Shown in pieces: positions 1 to 11,454 of a stretch of DNA of 64,000 nt. This DNA comes from Misgurnus anguillicaudatus (lineage: Eukaryota; Chordata; Actinopteri; Cypriniformes; Cobitidae). The stretch is from contig NC_073346.2 in NCBI RefSeq assembly GCF_027580225.2, forward strand, positions 8,892,001-8,956,000, in the 5' to 3' direction. Within the stretch, counting starts at the first letter, position 1. Each line of letters opens with the position of its first letter. Under the pieces are notes generated by a model. That model did not search any database, was not told where the DNA came from, and saw only the letters and a list, made by a program, of their open reading frames with translations. The position numbers were made by a program, and so were the translations under genes.

Positions 1-977
1 CCGTTGAGAAGGGCCTAAGTGATGAATTTTAATGTGAAGACCAAACGATTGAGATCTTCTCTTGGGCGATCCATTGGACAAAGACGTCTGAAAAAGAAAT
101 CTGTACAATGCACAACAAATAACGACACAGCGATTTGGTGTTAAAACACCAGCATAACAAATAAATGCAATTAAAGTCGTTTTATTTTGTAAATAAATGC
201 ACCAGAATTAAAACAGATTTGAAACATTTGTACGTAACAACGTTATCATTACAATTAAAAATTACAAATGTTATTTGCAAGGAATACAACAGAATACTTT
301 ATAGCATCTTATATATTCACTGTAAACTTTCACAGCGTTGTAAAACAGGGAAGGAGAAAAAAAGAGAGAGAGAGAGACAGACAGACAGAAAAAGAGATGT
401 GAAGGGTTTGACTTACTCATTCAGCCGTGGTAAATTCACAGCCACAGTGGAGGGATGATGCTGAATTAACGGCGCTTTTACATAGAAAGCAAATCAAACT
501 GTAATCAGCGACGCGTTACTTTTCATTAAGCGCCCGTGACAGCAGCATATTCAGACTCGACAGGGGACACGGGGACCCCTGAAATAAACTGCTCTCAAAA
601 CAGAGAGCCATAAGATAATTCCTTAAGCTCCATTAACAACTCTTAGCCGCGGGAAATAGAAAACATCTCCAAATCTAAAAGCTTTATCGACCTGCGCAAA
701 CCTCTACTGATGGCTTCGTTTTTTTCTTTTATTTATATATTTATGTTCCTTCAGCTTAAGAGACAGGAACGTCCAGCGGCGGTAATAGACTTTAACACAA
801 CACATTAACTGAGCAAGACTGGCGAAAAGATTTAGATCTTCAGCTGACCAATTAGTGTGTTTTATTTTCTTCACTGACTCCGTCAACCATCGGATTTAAG
901 CGCAAACACTGCGCCTGACCTGCAAATATTATAGTGCGTACATCTCTGGTTACAATTAGCCTACTATTATGTTGAAA
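1..977. other. Unique sequence, no gene recognised
   Basis: No coding exon, RNA gene or repeat with visible ends was recognised. There is a short purine run of GA/AGAC repeats near 355-392 and an AT-rich stretch near 720-745. Short ORFs on both strands lack any recognisable domain. Confidence 0.5.
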
Positions 978-1092
978 CTCCCAGTCTCACGAAATTTCGT
1001 TATATAGTCACGTATTTTTTTAATTCTTTTTTCGTGATATTATCACGAATTTCCGCTGGGTTTTTTTCGTGATTGTATAACGTATCGGCAAA
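978..1092. repeat. Fragment of the CCCAGTCTCACGAAAT inverted-repeat family
   Basis: The stretch begins CCCAGTCTCACGAAAT near 980 and then carries TTTTCGTGATATTATCACGA. The same sequence forms the two inverted ends of the element at 41090-42110. Only one end is visible here, so it is a truncated or decayed copy. Confidence 0.6.
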
Positions 1093-1219
1093 TCCATTTT
1101 AATAATATAAATTAAATATTAATAAATAAATTAATTAATTAATATCACCTTTCTTCTTCCTCCTCTTCTTCTTTCTGTTCTTCTTCTTTTTTCGTTAATA
1201 CTATTATTATAATCAATTG

Positions 1220-1247
1220 TATTATTATTATTATTATTATTATTATT
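1220..1247. repeat. (ATT)n microsatellite
   Basis: A run of ATT/TTA trinucleotide units lies just left of the next MITE. Confidence 0.9.
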
Positions 1248-1258
1248 TGTTTTATTTA

Positions 1259-1527
1259 GGGCTGTGAAAAGATTAATCGCGATTAATCGCTTACAAAATA
1301 AAAGTTATTTTTTGCATAATATATGGGTGTGTGTGTACCAACCCGTACTGTGTGTAATTATTGTGTATATTTAACCAAACACAAATACATATATTCATGT
1401 CACATACATATATTCATGTCAGATTTTTTTTATTTATATATAAATGTTTTATATAATTTATATATAATATAGAATAAAATATATATATAATGTATGCGAT
1501 TAATCACGATTAATCTTTTCCCAGCCC
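1259..1527. mobile_element. MITE with GGGCTG...GATTAATCG inverted ends
   Basis: This 269-bp element has about 32-bp terminal inverted repeats: the left end begins GGGCTGTGAAAAGATTAATC and the right end, reverse-complemented, begins GGGCTGGGAAAAGATTAATC. TA flanks both sides, as expected for a Tc1/mariner-type target duplication. The interior is AT-rich with TATATA tracts and has no coding capacity. The GATTAATCGCGATTAATCG motif is common in teleost repeats. Confidence 0.8.
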
Positions 1528-1529
1528 TA

Positions 1530-3655
1530 GTTTTATCATAAAAATGAGGCAGCAAGTGAACATAAGTATCATCACATTTAACTGTACAAGTCCATTTATA
1601 TTGACTAGTTTTAAATTAAAGCTTGAAATTGCTTTAATTTCTTAATTTTAATTCATGTAATGTTACAGCATATGAAATAAATGATTAATTGCATATTTTT
1701 TGCAGTGTGGTTATTAATAACGTCACTCTTGTACAAACAACCAACAAACCTTTTTCAAATTATATTAACAAAAGGTATATCACCTGCATCAAACGCAGGA
1801 CACATGAGATAACGCATACAACACACTCAAAGAACAAAATACACCATGTTGAACATCAGATTTCACAGCTCTTAACAGGGCAGACGCTTGTTTATCAGAC
1901 ACGTTTGTCCACATTTCCCTAAGGACACAGACAGCAGATCTTTAAATAAGAGTGACACACACACAAACCCAGCAGAGCAAAGGGCATGGAAAATATATTT
2001 GCACATCATTAGTAGCTCTCTAACACTGTGCTGGGCCTGTGTGTTTTCTGCATTATCAGTGACGGGGTCTTAATTAATCTGGCAGAAAGCTAATTAATAA
2101 AAAGCAATTACTGTAGTTTTACCAGACTACAGAGGGCTGGACAGTAAAATGCTGACACAGACTGTAGCCTGACAAGCACCAAACACACACACAGATCTTA
2201 ACAGCATTGCATTGGGCTTTGTACATGCTGAACAAAGCAAAGCACTGCAGATCCAGCTACAAATGTTGCGATGAAAGTTTGAAACAACCATACAAAATGT
2301 AGTAGCATATACACTGTGTATTTGTATGTTCGCACAATAGGTCAAGTGGTAAATACGTATAAGCGTCGTATCAAGCGGGCACTTCATACAAATGCAAATA
2401 ATGTGCCTATTCATTTCCCATTTTAACTTTAGTATTAAACTACATGTGTTTAATATTGCATTCAGCTGACACAACCGTTCCATCAGTCAATATTAATCAC
2501 ATATAAAACAGCAGATGCAAAAACCATTTGTTTTTCCCGCAGCTCTAAAATTGCATTTAAATGTCATTAAAGTTCACTAGATCAGCTGGTGTAATAGGCA
2601 TCGATGCGGTCACAGGGAGCTTATCGGCTGTTCTCTTCTGTAAGTTACTGAGGGTGAGAGAAGGGGTCTGGATTTGGGGTGGTCTGTGCGAGGGGGGTTT
2701 GATAGGCCTGTCGGCACTCACAGGTGTCACAAACTTCCCATGAGCCATCGCAGACTGAATCACATTTCTAAAGTTACTGCATGGGTCACGTGGTTCTCTC
2801 TAATTCTCTCTAAGAGCTATTAAAAGAGACTAAGTGTGTGTCTGTAAGTGTTCAAACAAGAATATTTATATTTGTATATTGCTTGCTTGTATGATTGCCA
2901 AACTTCAGTTTAGATTAAATTATGTGAGGGGAAGTACAATAAAACCATCACAAGTCTATTTATCTTACTGAGGAAGCAATTGCTATAATCACGCCCAGCG
3001 TGACCCAACAAGAGCACTTCAAACACATCTTTAGATTTGTCAGAGGAACTTAGTAATATTTTCTTACATCTTACATCAGTGTTCTTATTCCCAGACATAC
3101 CCGACCTCTTGTTTTTATCTTTCCCTTACAAAAACACACGAGCCTCTCTCATTTGTATGTACTGCGTGTCTTTTGCAACACAATTGGATATGGAGGCAAA
3201 GGTCAAGCTTAACTCTCTTATGCCTTTCATTGTCGAATGAAAACAGCATATACTATTGATCCATCCTAAAATGATGTACACAAATCTGGGGGCTTTACAC
3301 AGTGCCGTCTGACCTTTGTGCAATTACCAAGGTGACAAAAAAGGCCAAAGTGATGTTAACAGAAGTTTTACATGAAGCGTTTATATATATTTTTATCAGT
3401 TTGAACGCCTGACTGCCGACAGATCAGACACAGAAAGCATTTAACTGGTTCATTCAAAGTTTGAAGAAGTTAATCGTTATTATTGATCTGAAATGAGTAT
3501 TTTCTATGAACCTGGAAATAAAATATAAATCATATAAGACATCCGCAAGGCATATTAGAGACATTATTGACTTCTGGTGAACTAGGACAGCAGTCTAAAA
3601 TACACTTGTATGATAAGTGAGACACTGTACATTCATTGTCATTTGTTGCGTTAAT
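1530..3655. other. Unique sequence, no gene recognised
   Basis: No exon or repeat end is recognised. At 2068-2107 there is a cluster of homeodomain-type TAATTA cores (TTAATTAATCTGGCAGAAAG followed by TAATTAATAA) in otherwise ordinary sequence. This is compatible with regulatory DNA but is not evidence on its own. Confidence 0.4.
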
Positions 3656-3660
3656 GTTTA

Positions 3661-3912
3661 TTATACCACAGGTTTGTTGAATGTTTTATTCTGGTTGAGA
3701 AATGTTCCATGGGTGTTAATTATTTTTCTGTAAACCACACACCTAACCTTTTAAATGCCAAAAATAGGCACTAGAGGAATGCTTGTGGTAAACATGGCAT
3801 AAGAGGAATAATTGACTCCGGTCCTTTTAATTATTCACAAATAATTATTTGAAAATAATGCACCATCTTGGGTGTCCATTCTTTTCTTATAATTTAACGG
3901 CCCATCGTCAAT
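3661..3912 (-). mobile_element. TTATACCAC-family element, copy 1
   Basis: The stretch starts TTATACCACAGGTTTGTTGA and matches, in reverse orientation, the copy at 58679-58895. Shared blocks include TCTGGTTGAGAAATGTTCCA, ACACACCTAACCTTTTAAAT, AATAATTGACTCCGGTCCTT and the GGCCCATCGTCAATTATTC end. It has no coding capacity. A partial third copy lies at 28697-28795. Confidence 0.7.
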
Positions 3913-4070
3913 TATTCCTTATCTATTCTAAGAAGGTGAATTTATTGTATAAATCCTATTAAATTGTGCATCTTATTTAAAGTGTACTTCTAACAAGACT
4001 GTATAGGGTACTTATTACTGTACTAAATTATGCAAAGAAAATATATATGTATCTGTACTATTAGAAGACA

Positions 4071-4900
4071 ACTCTTTCCCCGCCAGCGTTTTTTTTTTTT
4101 AAGTTGCCAGCGCCAGCATTTTTCATGATTTTCACAAAAGTTTAATTCCTTCAAGAAAAATTTTCTTCTTAAAGAGTAACTAAACCCTAAACCAACTTTT
4201 TTTAGTTAATGATCTGTAGGAATGATGCTTTATTAGTGCTGTTCATTGATTTTAGTAAGTTTTTTGACATTTGGATATAAAGTGTTTCAATACTACAATA
4301 TATGGTCTAAAAACGTCTGAGTGCTGCCCTCTTCAGGTTGAACGGTGGCTACTGCAGTTGAATTTTTCTATTGGGTGTTGGGTCTAAAAAATGACTCATG
4401 ACGTAAGCAGGTTCAAGCTCACCACGCCCTTGTTACGATCTCACCACACACTTGGTACAAGCTTAGTTCGTCCCCTCTATCTCCGTTGGGATCTGCCCAC
4501 TTTTCTTACATTTTTCAAATATTGTCAGTGGGTGGAGTCAGGCTCTGACCAGGGGTTTAGTTACGCTTTAAAGTATGTAAACATACAATATATTAAATGA
4601 AAGAACAGACCCTCTGCATTCATTAGTTCTCTTTTTATCATCTCTCAAATATGGATTTTGAGCAAAAATCTGAGATAATCCTATTTTTGTGAAGGACTTT
4701 TGATAGAGATCAGATGGAGAGCCATTTTCAAAGCATACACGGACATACAGCTGCTAGCCCTAGCGCATTACTTCCGGGTTTTGTAAGTTGCGGAAGAGCA
4801 CCCCTTGGTGGATAATAGCAGTATTGCAGAAAGCTGTAAATACTCGTCATTGACAGGGAAGCGGTTTCTTTTAATTGACGAGATAACTATGTATGTGTTG
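4071..4900. mobile_element. CTCTTTCCCCGCCAGC-family element, split
   Basis: The left end reads ACTCTTTCCCCGCCAGCG and the interior has GCCAGCATTTTTCATGATTT. Both match the end of the uninterrupted copy at 23553-24058 in opposite orientation. The copy is interrupted at 4173-4567 by a TTAA-flanked element, after which the match resumes at ATGTAAACATACAATATATT. The right boundary is approximate. Confidence 0.6.
4173..4567. mobile_element. Kolobok-like MITE in TTAA, copy 1
   Basis: This 395-bp insertion begins AGAGTAACTAAACCC and ends with the complement of AGCGTAACTAAACCC. It is flanked by TTAA on both sides (4169-4172 and 4568-4571). The uninterrupted host sequence at 23553-24058 supports the insertion point. 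TTAA duplication with AG termini fits Kolobok better than piggyBac, whose termini normally begin CC. A second copy is at 45240-45619. It has no coding capacity. Confidence 0.8.
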
Positions 4901-5012
4901 ACTATTATATGTCTTTAACTATTACAGTATGTACTGTACTTACAAATGTACAAAATAACAAATGTATATACCTTTAGTTACATTTACTTTACCTTCATGT
5001 AGGGTTAGAGAC

Positions 5013-5306
5013 TGTCCATAAAGTTCGGAGTCTGTTTTTTTACGTGTATGCGAACATACATGCACGGTCGAACACATAGCCTTCGCAAAGTATAGTTTAT
5101 TTGACTTGTACCTGCACACAGACGTTCAAAGCATGCACATTATGACAGCATGCAATGCATTTCTTGGGCTACATACTACATCATCCTGTGAGCGCATGCG
5201 CGACCTACTCGTACAATGTACGCAGGGTTTCAAAAATCTGGCGTAAGTAAGTACACACTCTTCTGATGACGAAAATTGCATCATGCGCGAACCTTAAAAA
5301 ATGGAC
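5013..5306. mobile_element. GTCCATAAAGTTCGG-family element, uninterrupted copy
   Basis: The ends GTCCATAAAGTTCGG and (complement of) GTCCATTTTTTAAGGTTCG are imperfect inverted repeats. The interior (GGGCTACATACTACATCATC, TCTTCTGATGACGAAAATTG) matches in reverse the flanks of the transposon nest at 35200-39170, so this copy serves as the empty site for that nest. Confidence 0.65.
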
Positions 5307-5490
5307 CATACTTCAACCTTAACCCTAAACCCAGCCTTAACCATAAACCAACCCTGAGCAACATGTATTCTTTAATATCAGCTGACGTTACTCAAATCTC
5401 CAATTAGTCTTCCCCCATTTTGAATACCTGAAGTGGTCGCAAAAGAACTAGAAGCTATGCCTTCAATATGTTGTGAGCATCAAAATCGCT

Positions 5491-6032
5491 ATTTTAACAA
5501 CACTAAGAAGGCTCAACACAACATGATATTTTGCTCGAAGTATCACCTGTGTCTCTACACGTGAATTTGAGCATTGAGAACATTGTTTGAGTGCACAGAG
5601 TTTACTAAAAAGAAGGTTTTGAACAACTGACTTTGTTTGTTTTGGTGTCCGCTCGCCACCATCTTGCCAGTCAAGATGTATCGATCTCCGAATGCGACGT
5701 AAGGAGGGATGAGGGTAAAGATGGACCTAAAGCATAGTTCCATATAAACGCATGGATGATTCGTTGTTTTTTCACAAGTGAAAAACAATATTGACCTTCT
5801 AGTTGAAAAAGGAGCCTCATATGAGATTCATTCATTCGCATTTGGAGATCGATTCTTTATGTCTGGCAAAGGTGGCGAGCGGACACCAAAACAGCCAAAG
5901 TCAGTTGTTCAAAACCTTTCTTTTATGTAAACTCTGTGTACACAAACAATGTTCTCAATGCTTGCGTTCATGTGTAGAGATCCAGGTGATACTTTTAGCA
6001 AAGTTTTGTGCCTTCTTAGTGTTGTAAAAATA
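5491..6032. mobile_element. Foldback element with long inverted repeats
   Basis: Two arms of about 170 bp are inverted copies: TTTTGGTGTCCGCTCGCCAC at about 5638-5657 pairs with GTGGCGAGCGGACACCAAAA at about 5873-5892, and the outer ends AACAACACTAAGAAGGC and GCCTTCTTAGTGTTGT also pair. The roughly 200-bp loop has no domain. Short ORFs across the arms are by-products of the palindrome. Confidence 0.8.
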
Positions 6033-6415
6033 GTGGTAGTTCAGTAGCAGCACAGTGGCTGGAAGAACGCATCAGGGATCGAGTAGGCATCACACCCTAA
6101 CCAAGATATTTTTTTTTAAGTAGCGTTTTTTTTTCATGTCAAGGTGCGAAATGTTGTCTTTTGTAGCCATTTCCCGTATACGTAAGAATCATAGACAGTA
6201 AAAGATAAGAAATCCGTAAATCGTAGCAAGCTAGCAAATGCTTGTCAGTAGCCTACTGGTAGGTACTCAAGATGGCGGCAGGGAACTGGAATGACGTAAA
6301 AGTTTTTTTTCTGACTTCTAGTGCTTCTTGATGTTATTTGTATTGTTAGTAGATAGTAGTTAAAGACACCTAGTGGGACTAACTTAATGTAAATGAATCA
6401 ACATTTCCGTGAACT

Positions 6416-6833
6416 AGTCAAGCAATGTTTTGCTCATTTTTGCATGTCATTGTCACATATTTCCACCATTTTACGTGCCAGTGCCACTACTTTCTTTTTC
6501 ATGTCAGTTTCACGTATTGGATTCCTGTTTTTAAACCATTGTCGCTTCAGTTTGGGGTTAGATTTGCTGTTTGCGTTAGGATGTCACTTTAAGTATTGGT
6601 AAACCATTGTCGCCTGACATTGGAGTTAGAGTTTGTTTGGGTAAGGATGTCATTTTATGTAACAGAAAGTCGTTCTAACCCCAAACCGAAGCGACAATGG
6701 TAAGAAAATAGGAAAAACAGTTTAGTTACCAATATGTGAAACTGACACGAAAAAGAAAGTCGTGGCACTGGCACTTAAAATGGTGGAAATACGTGACAAT
6801 GACACGCAAAAATTAGCAAAACATTGCGTGACT
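6416..6833. mobile_element. Palindromic element, GCGACAATGG family
   Basis: The outer arms AGTCAAGCAATGTTTTGCT and AGCAAAACATTGCGTGACT are inverted, and the arms continue inward through TACTTTCTTTTTCATGTCAG and CCATTGTCGCTTCAG. The centre holds two CCATTGTCGCC-type units. Related palindromes lie at 41090-42110 and 61915-62230. Confidence 0.8.
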
Positions 6834-6920
6834 ATTTCATGGATTTTGTGAGATCAGGTTGAAATGAATTGCCTGAATATAATAGGAGCTATGTAAGTAA
6901 GTGATAATATAAGAGTAGTA

Positions 6921-7648
6921 GGGGATAATGTATAAGTAGCAGGTTGTTATCACAGAAATAAGCCCCAACAGGACACGACGCGCAGCGAAGGGGCTTATTT
7001 TGCGATAACAACCTGCTGCCTGTACATTATCCCACTTATTACACGGCTATTTACATCATAAGTAAGATAAGGAACATAAAAAAAATGTTTTTTATATTTT
7101 ATTTGCTAATTTTTAACGAATGCAGACCTACTGCAAAGAAACCGTGTTTAAGATAAGACGTTCAAATGTTACTCTGTAAAAAATACTTTGCTGCCTTAAA
7201 ATTTTTTGTTGAATCAACTTGTATTTACAAGTCATTTCAACTTACTATTATTTATCTTGACTAGAGATGAGTTGTTATAACTACAGGTGAGTTGTTATAA
7301 CTTATAAAATGAAGTTGACTTTTCTTAACTATATTTTTTAAGTTGAGACAACTCATCTCAGTTGACATGACTTGTAAACAAAAAAAAATTAAGGCAGCAA
7401 AGTATTTTTTTCTAAGTTTTTTACAGTGTACGGACGTACTGTTTGGGTTATTTATTTGTAAATATAATGTCATATATGATATTAAAAGACATTTTAATAT
7501 TACACAAAATTTAAATATAAATCTTTTGTGTCAAAATGATTTGCAGCCATGTGTTATAGTTTTGAACGGTAGTTACCTAAAAAGAACAAACCTTGGAATG
7601 TTCTGGATGGCCAATCAGAATCAAGCATTTTAGAGTGCCGTTTAATAA
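6921..7648. mobile_element. Hairpin-headed TTATTACACGGCT element, copy A
   Basis: The head is a near-perfect hairpin: GGGGATAATGTATAAGTAGC...AATAAGCCCC (6921-6966) pairs with GGGGCTTATTTTGCGATAAC...ACATTATCCC (6990-7033). The body then runs from TTATTACACGGCT (7036-7048) to GCCGTTTAATAA (7637-7648), an inverted match. Near the right end is GGCCAATCAGAATCAAGCAT, shared with copy B at 28914-31019. It has no recombinase ORF and is interrupted by a MITE at 7172-7428. Confidence 0.75.
7172..7428. mobile_element. TA-flanked MITE (CTGTAAAAAA...TAAGTTGA family), copy 1
   Basis: TA flanks both ends (7170-7171 and 7429-7430). The left end CTCTGTAAAAAATACTTTGC and the right end CAAAGTATTTTTTTC...TTTTTTACAGTG form inverted repeats. 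The interior contains paired AAGTTGA/TCAACTT motifs. It is inserted in copy A and non-coding. Relatives lie at 12837-13050, 23329-23536 and 59627-59811. Confidence 0.8.
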
Positions 7649-9071
7649 TAATGACATAAAGTTTAGGCAAAACTTATATTTTAAGCAAAATAATGCTTTA
7701 GCAAATACCACATTTGACCATTCCCCTTAGAAAAATTCCCATTTCTTGGTCAGACTAGATCATGTTGCCGTGACCATCGGCTTTAACTAGGGTGGTTCTG
7801 TTTCACACTGCATGAACTCAGAAGCAGATGCATGTAGCACACACATACACACTTCAGCTGAACCATCCATGCGAGCAGACCCTGCTTTACATGCCTGGCC
7901 TGGTAGATTCGGTGAGGAGAGGGGCAAAGAGAGATCGGCCCTGTTTAAGGATGTGGTAAAAGAATGGGGAATTGGTGAAGTCTGGTCCAGGCTGCTTTTT
8001 ATGCATGAGTCCGGACAGCAGGGGCAACCGGCTGGCTGCCCAGCCTTCATTAAACCGCCCGCGCCTGGGCACTCAAGCCTCCTTTATGATGTCAAGTCCA
8101 CTGATTTGTGTTATGGCTATCAGAGTGAGTTAACATTCACAATGGGTGGCATGTCAGAGGTCTGAGGTGCCTGGGCCTGACACACAACAGACTCCCAAAA
8201 ATGATCCAACAGAGACACTATTTCTCATATCGCACAACAAAAAGACTCATGAATTTCAAACACACACACACATTCACACAATTCCCCTCCTTCACCAACA
8301 CTCATCTTTAAACAAGCAATCAGCTTTTATGCGAAAGGTCACATTTGCAATGCAGGGGACTTTTACGCAGGTAATTGGAGGCGTGGGCCTGTGATACCTT
8401 TGCCGGATTGTGGCGAGATAATGTGATGGATAGGGAACGTTTTGGCGGGCAATTAAATGTTTTGGAGGTCCTGGATGTCTGATTTGGAGGGAGGGGGGAT
8501 GGGAAGTTGACATTGTGCCACCATATAAGCTGATTTTCCCAGAAAAAAATGAGTCAAAGTGCTTTTAATCAAAGTCAAGTTTTTTGAGAGTTGTCTGAAA
8601 GAATAGTGGTGAAATGAAGGGCTAATTAAAGTGGGTCAGAATGGAGCTACATGCATAAGAAAACACTTTAAACCCCTTTCATTATTTACACAGTCATTCC
8701 CTCTATAACCCATCTCCTTTAAAGAAGAACCAGTAGGACTTCACCACAAACAGATATCCCACCTTTTAGGATATCTCTAAATAAAGTCTTTTGAATTAAT
8801 CCAAATGTATCTCCTTGTTTTTCTTTTCTTTATACAAAGTTCTGTATTACAAACTGAAAAAAACTTATATCAGTAGCATTTAGAGCAAATGAGCCATTAT
8901 AGAGGAAACTATCAAATACAATCTTCAGATTAATGTGATATACTCCACTTTGATAAAAAATCCCAATAATTTACTCACCCCATGTCATTCAGGATTTTTA
9001 TGTCTTTCTCTGTTCCGTCCAGAAGAAATTAAGTTTGTGAGGAAAACATTCAGGGATTTTTCTCCATAGAG
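7649..9071. other. Unique sequence, candidate regulatory DNA
   Basis: No exon recognised. The 7790-8520 part is more complex and GC-richer than its neighbours (for example CGGCCCTGTTTAAGGATG and GTCCGGACAGCAGGGGCAAC) and has overlapping short ORFs on both strands with no family resemblance. It may be conserved non-coding DNA. This is inferred from composition only. Confidence 0.3.
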
Positions 9072-9930
9072 CAGTGTTGTTTTCGTCAACGATGACGATA
9101 ACAAAATTATTTCGTTGACACACCATTTTTATGACGATAACGCGATGACTAGCTAAAAATGGCTCTAATGTGACAAAAACATGACGAGACACTTTCAAGT
9201 TTTCGTTGACGAGACAAGACGGAACGAAAATGATTATAAGTCTGATGTTCACAATGCATGTCATTTCTGCCTATTTTGCATAAAATCTGTCTGTTTTTAG
9301 CTAAAAAGTTTCAGCAATGCTGTCGCTTTCTATTCTTGTTTTGGGTACGCCCACTACCCGGCTGCCGCACGTGCACCAGATTTCACACAATAACACACCT
9401 GCGACTGTGGCGAGTTCGAAGGACCGTGGTGGTGACGCCAATAAACGAAAACGACGAGATGATTTATGGACATACCTTCAGTATAATCCATCAGAAAGAA
9501 AAACCGGATGCATATTGGGAGACGACGACGTGATATTGAGCATCACGCTGATATTTTAAAAGGTAACTAACAAGTCACGCTGTTAACATATCATATACAT
9601 TCAATTTTCCTCGACAATCGGCTTGTGACACATTTCATGGTATGCTTAAGGTTTTACATGTATCTACTTGTCAAACCTAAGCCCATTTCCAATACCTTTT
9701 AACCTAAATTAATTTCTTAAAGACTACTTTTTTTACTAAAATTGACTTAAACTTGACTAAAACCTTTTTGCGTTTTTATCAACTAAAGCTTGACTTAAAC
9801 CTTTTTGTGTTTTCGTTGATTAAAACTTGACTAAACTATCAAGTTTATAAGTGACAAAAATGTGACTAAAACTAAAAAGCATTTTCGTCCAAAAGACTAA
9901 GACTAAAAGGGCTGCCAAAACAAAACATCG
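9072..9930 (+). mobile_element. hAT element, non-autonomous, with decayed BED exon
   Basis: An 859-bp element begins CAGTGTTGTTTTCGTCAACG and ends CCAAAACAAAACATCG, imperfect inverted ends of hAT type. The 8-bp flanks CCATAGAG (9064-9071) and CCATATAG (9931-9938) match at 7 of 8 bases. The interior is rich in TTTTCGTTGA and GACTAAAAC subterminal repeats, expected to be transposase-binding sites. A remnant of an N-terminal exon lies at 9317-9559. Confidence 0.75.
9317..9559 (+). pseudogene. Decayed BED-type zinc finger exon of hAT transposase
   Basis: The 80-codon frame contains NKRKRRDDLWTYLQYNPSER followed by KTGCIL. A basic stretch, an aromatic-rich segment with W and Y, then a cysteine, is the start of a BED finger as found at the N-terminus of hAT transposases. 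The second cysteine and the later histidine/cysteine ligands are missing, and the frame ends in TAA at once. AAAGGTAACT directly after it resembles a splice donor, so this was probably exon 1. No catalytic RNase-H core is present in the element, so the copy cannot encode transposase. The assignment rests on the motif and on its position inside a hAT-ended element. Confidence 0.45.
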
Positions 9931-9938
9931 CCATATAG

Positions 9939-10383
9939 TCGACTTTTGTGTACCTCCTTGGTTTGCAGTTTCAGTGCAGCTTCAAAGGGCTCTAAACGAT
10001 CCCAACCGAGGCATAAGGGTCTTATCAAGCGAAATGAACGTCATTTTCACCAAAAAATAAACAAATATTTCTCCACACTTGTAAACACCGGAGCGGTAGT
10101 TTCGCATAAGTCATTTTAGGAAGAAAAAGCTATGATCAGATTTGCCCGCATAGGTGCAGAAATGCACATTGACATCAGGTTACCCAGATCATTGTCAAGT
10201 TGTTGCTAGGTGTTTTACTGCCTACTAGCCAAAGAAAAGACATTTGGCTCTTTTAACAGTATATGGCTCAGGTAGATTCTTCCATGTACTGTAAATTGAA
10301 AGGTCAATTCTCCCATTTTATTGACCACTAGCTTAGGGTGCACTCACATTATATGCTTAACCTGATTTTGCCAAGTGAGAGTT
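9939..10383. other. Unique sequence, no gene recognised
   Basis: No repeat ends, exon or RNA gene recognised. Confidence 0.4.
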
Positions 10384-10650
10384 TTCCTTATAGGGTAAGA
10401 TACTGGAGCAGTTTACCAGACAGATTAAACTAGTCCCAGACTAAAATAAATGTACCATGTCCGAGCTGTCCAAACTGAAAACAACTTGCACTGGCATATC
10501 CTAAAATACACCAGTGCCCTTTGTTTTGCCTTAAAAATGCACACAAGTAATGTTTTTAGTAAGGCATGTTTGTTAAATCTAGTTATATTTTCTAATTAAA
10601 CTAAGGCCTAGTCCTGGTTTAAGATAATCTCTCTCTGGGAAACCACCCCA
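10384..10650. mobile_element. TGGGGTGGTTTCCC-family MITE, degraded copy
   Basis: The right end CTGGGAAACCACCCCA and the interior blocks GTCCAAACTGAAAACAACTT and TAGTAAGGCATGTTTGTTAA match the better preserved copy at 37072-37299. The left end (CAGTTTACCAGACAGATTAA) is diverged, so the left boundary is approximate. Confidence 0.7.
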
Positions 10651-11454
10651 TTGTGTTTACCCAAGAACACATTTTTATGTAAATAAAACCTAAACCCAGC
10701 CCAAACCTCAAACCTAAACCTAACTGAACCCTAAAATCAGAGGGAAATGATAAGTGAAAAACAATGGCCAAGAAGCAGCAAATCCTGGATATAAGCTTAA
10801 ACTTGAAACAAAATGTAAACCTATTTCTAAAATCTGATTGAAATGTTGTCCCATGCGGGGTCAACATAATGTTGCCCTGAAGACATCAACCACTTGGAGA
10901 GCCCACATTATACCTAACCCAACCGAACCGTGCCCGAGAGCGATTGTCCCCCTCCCTACTCCTCCAGAAGCACAAACTCACATTGTACTTTGACCAATCT
11001 GACCCCGATCATGCTTTCGTTATTAGGATGCGATTGTTTTGAAGAAAACATAAAGTAATGCACTCTCTTATCACTGGAGCCAGTTGTGATGTTAAGTCTG
11101 AGTTTTTGTATTTTGAGTCGTTTGGGACTCAATGACACACATCCCTCCACATGCCATCATATTGCTTAGTTGATCTGTCGCTTGTGGAGCTCAGACATTC
11201 ATGTAACCCTGCTGCGGGCATCAGAAGGTTTTTACGAAGGTGAGTGGTCAAGCAAGTGACATCTCTCCTTTTGAACCACGCTCTGGTGCGATTTACAATC
11301 ACACGACAAGTTCGGCGCCTGAGCCCTAGTGAACCGAGCCCGAGTTCACCTATGCAAGCGGGTCAGGGCGCAATTAACCAAACCACACCCAGGCATGGTA
11401 TGTAGCTTTCAGACTAGTCAAACGACCCAGGCTTTGGGGGTCAAACACGGTCGA
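10651..11454. other. Unique and low-copy sequence, no gene recognised
   Basis: A short CCTAAACCC-type run near 10687-10732 is seen. Nothing coding is recognised. Confidence 0.4.
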
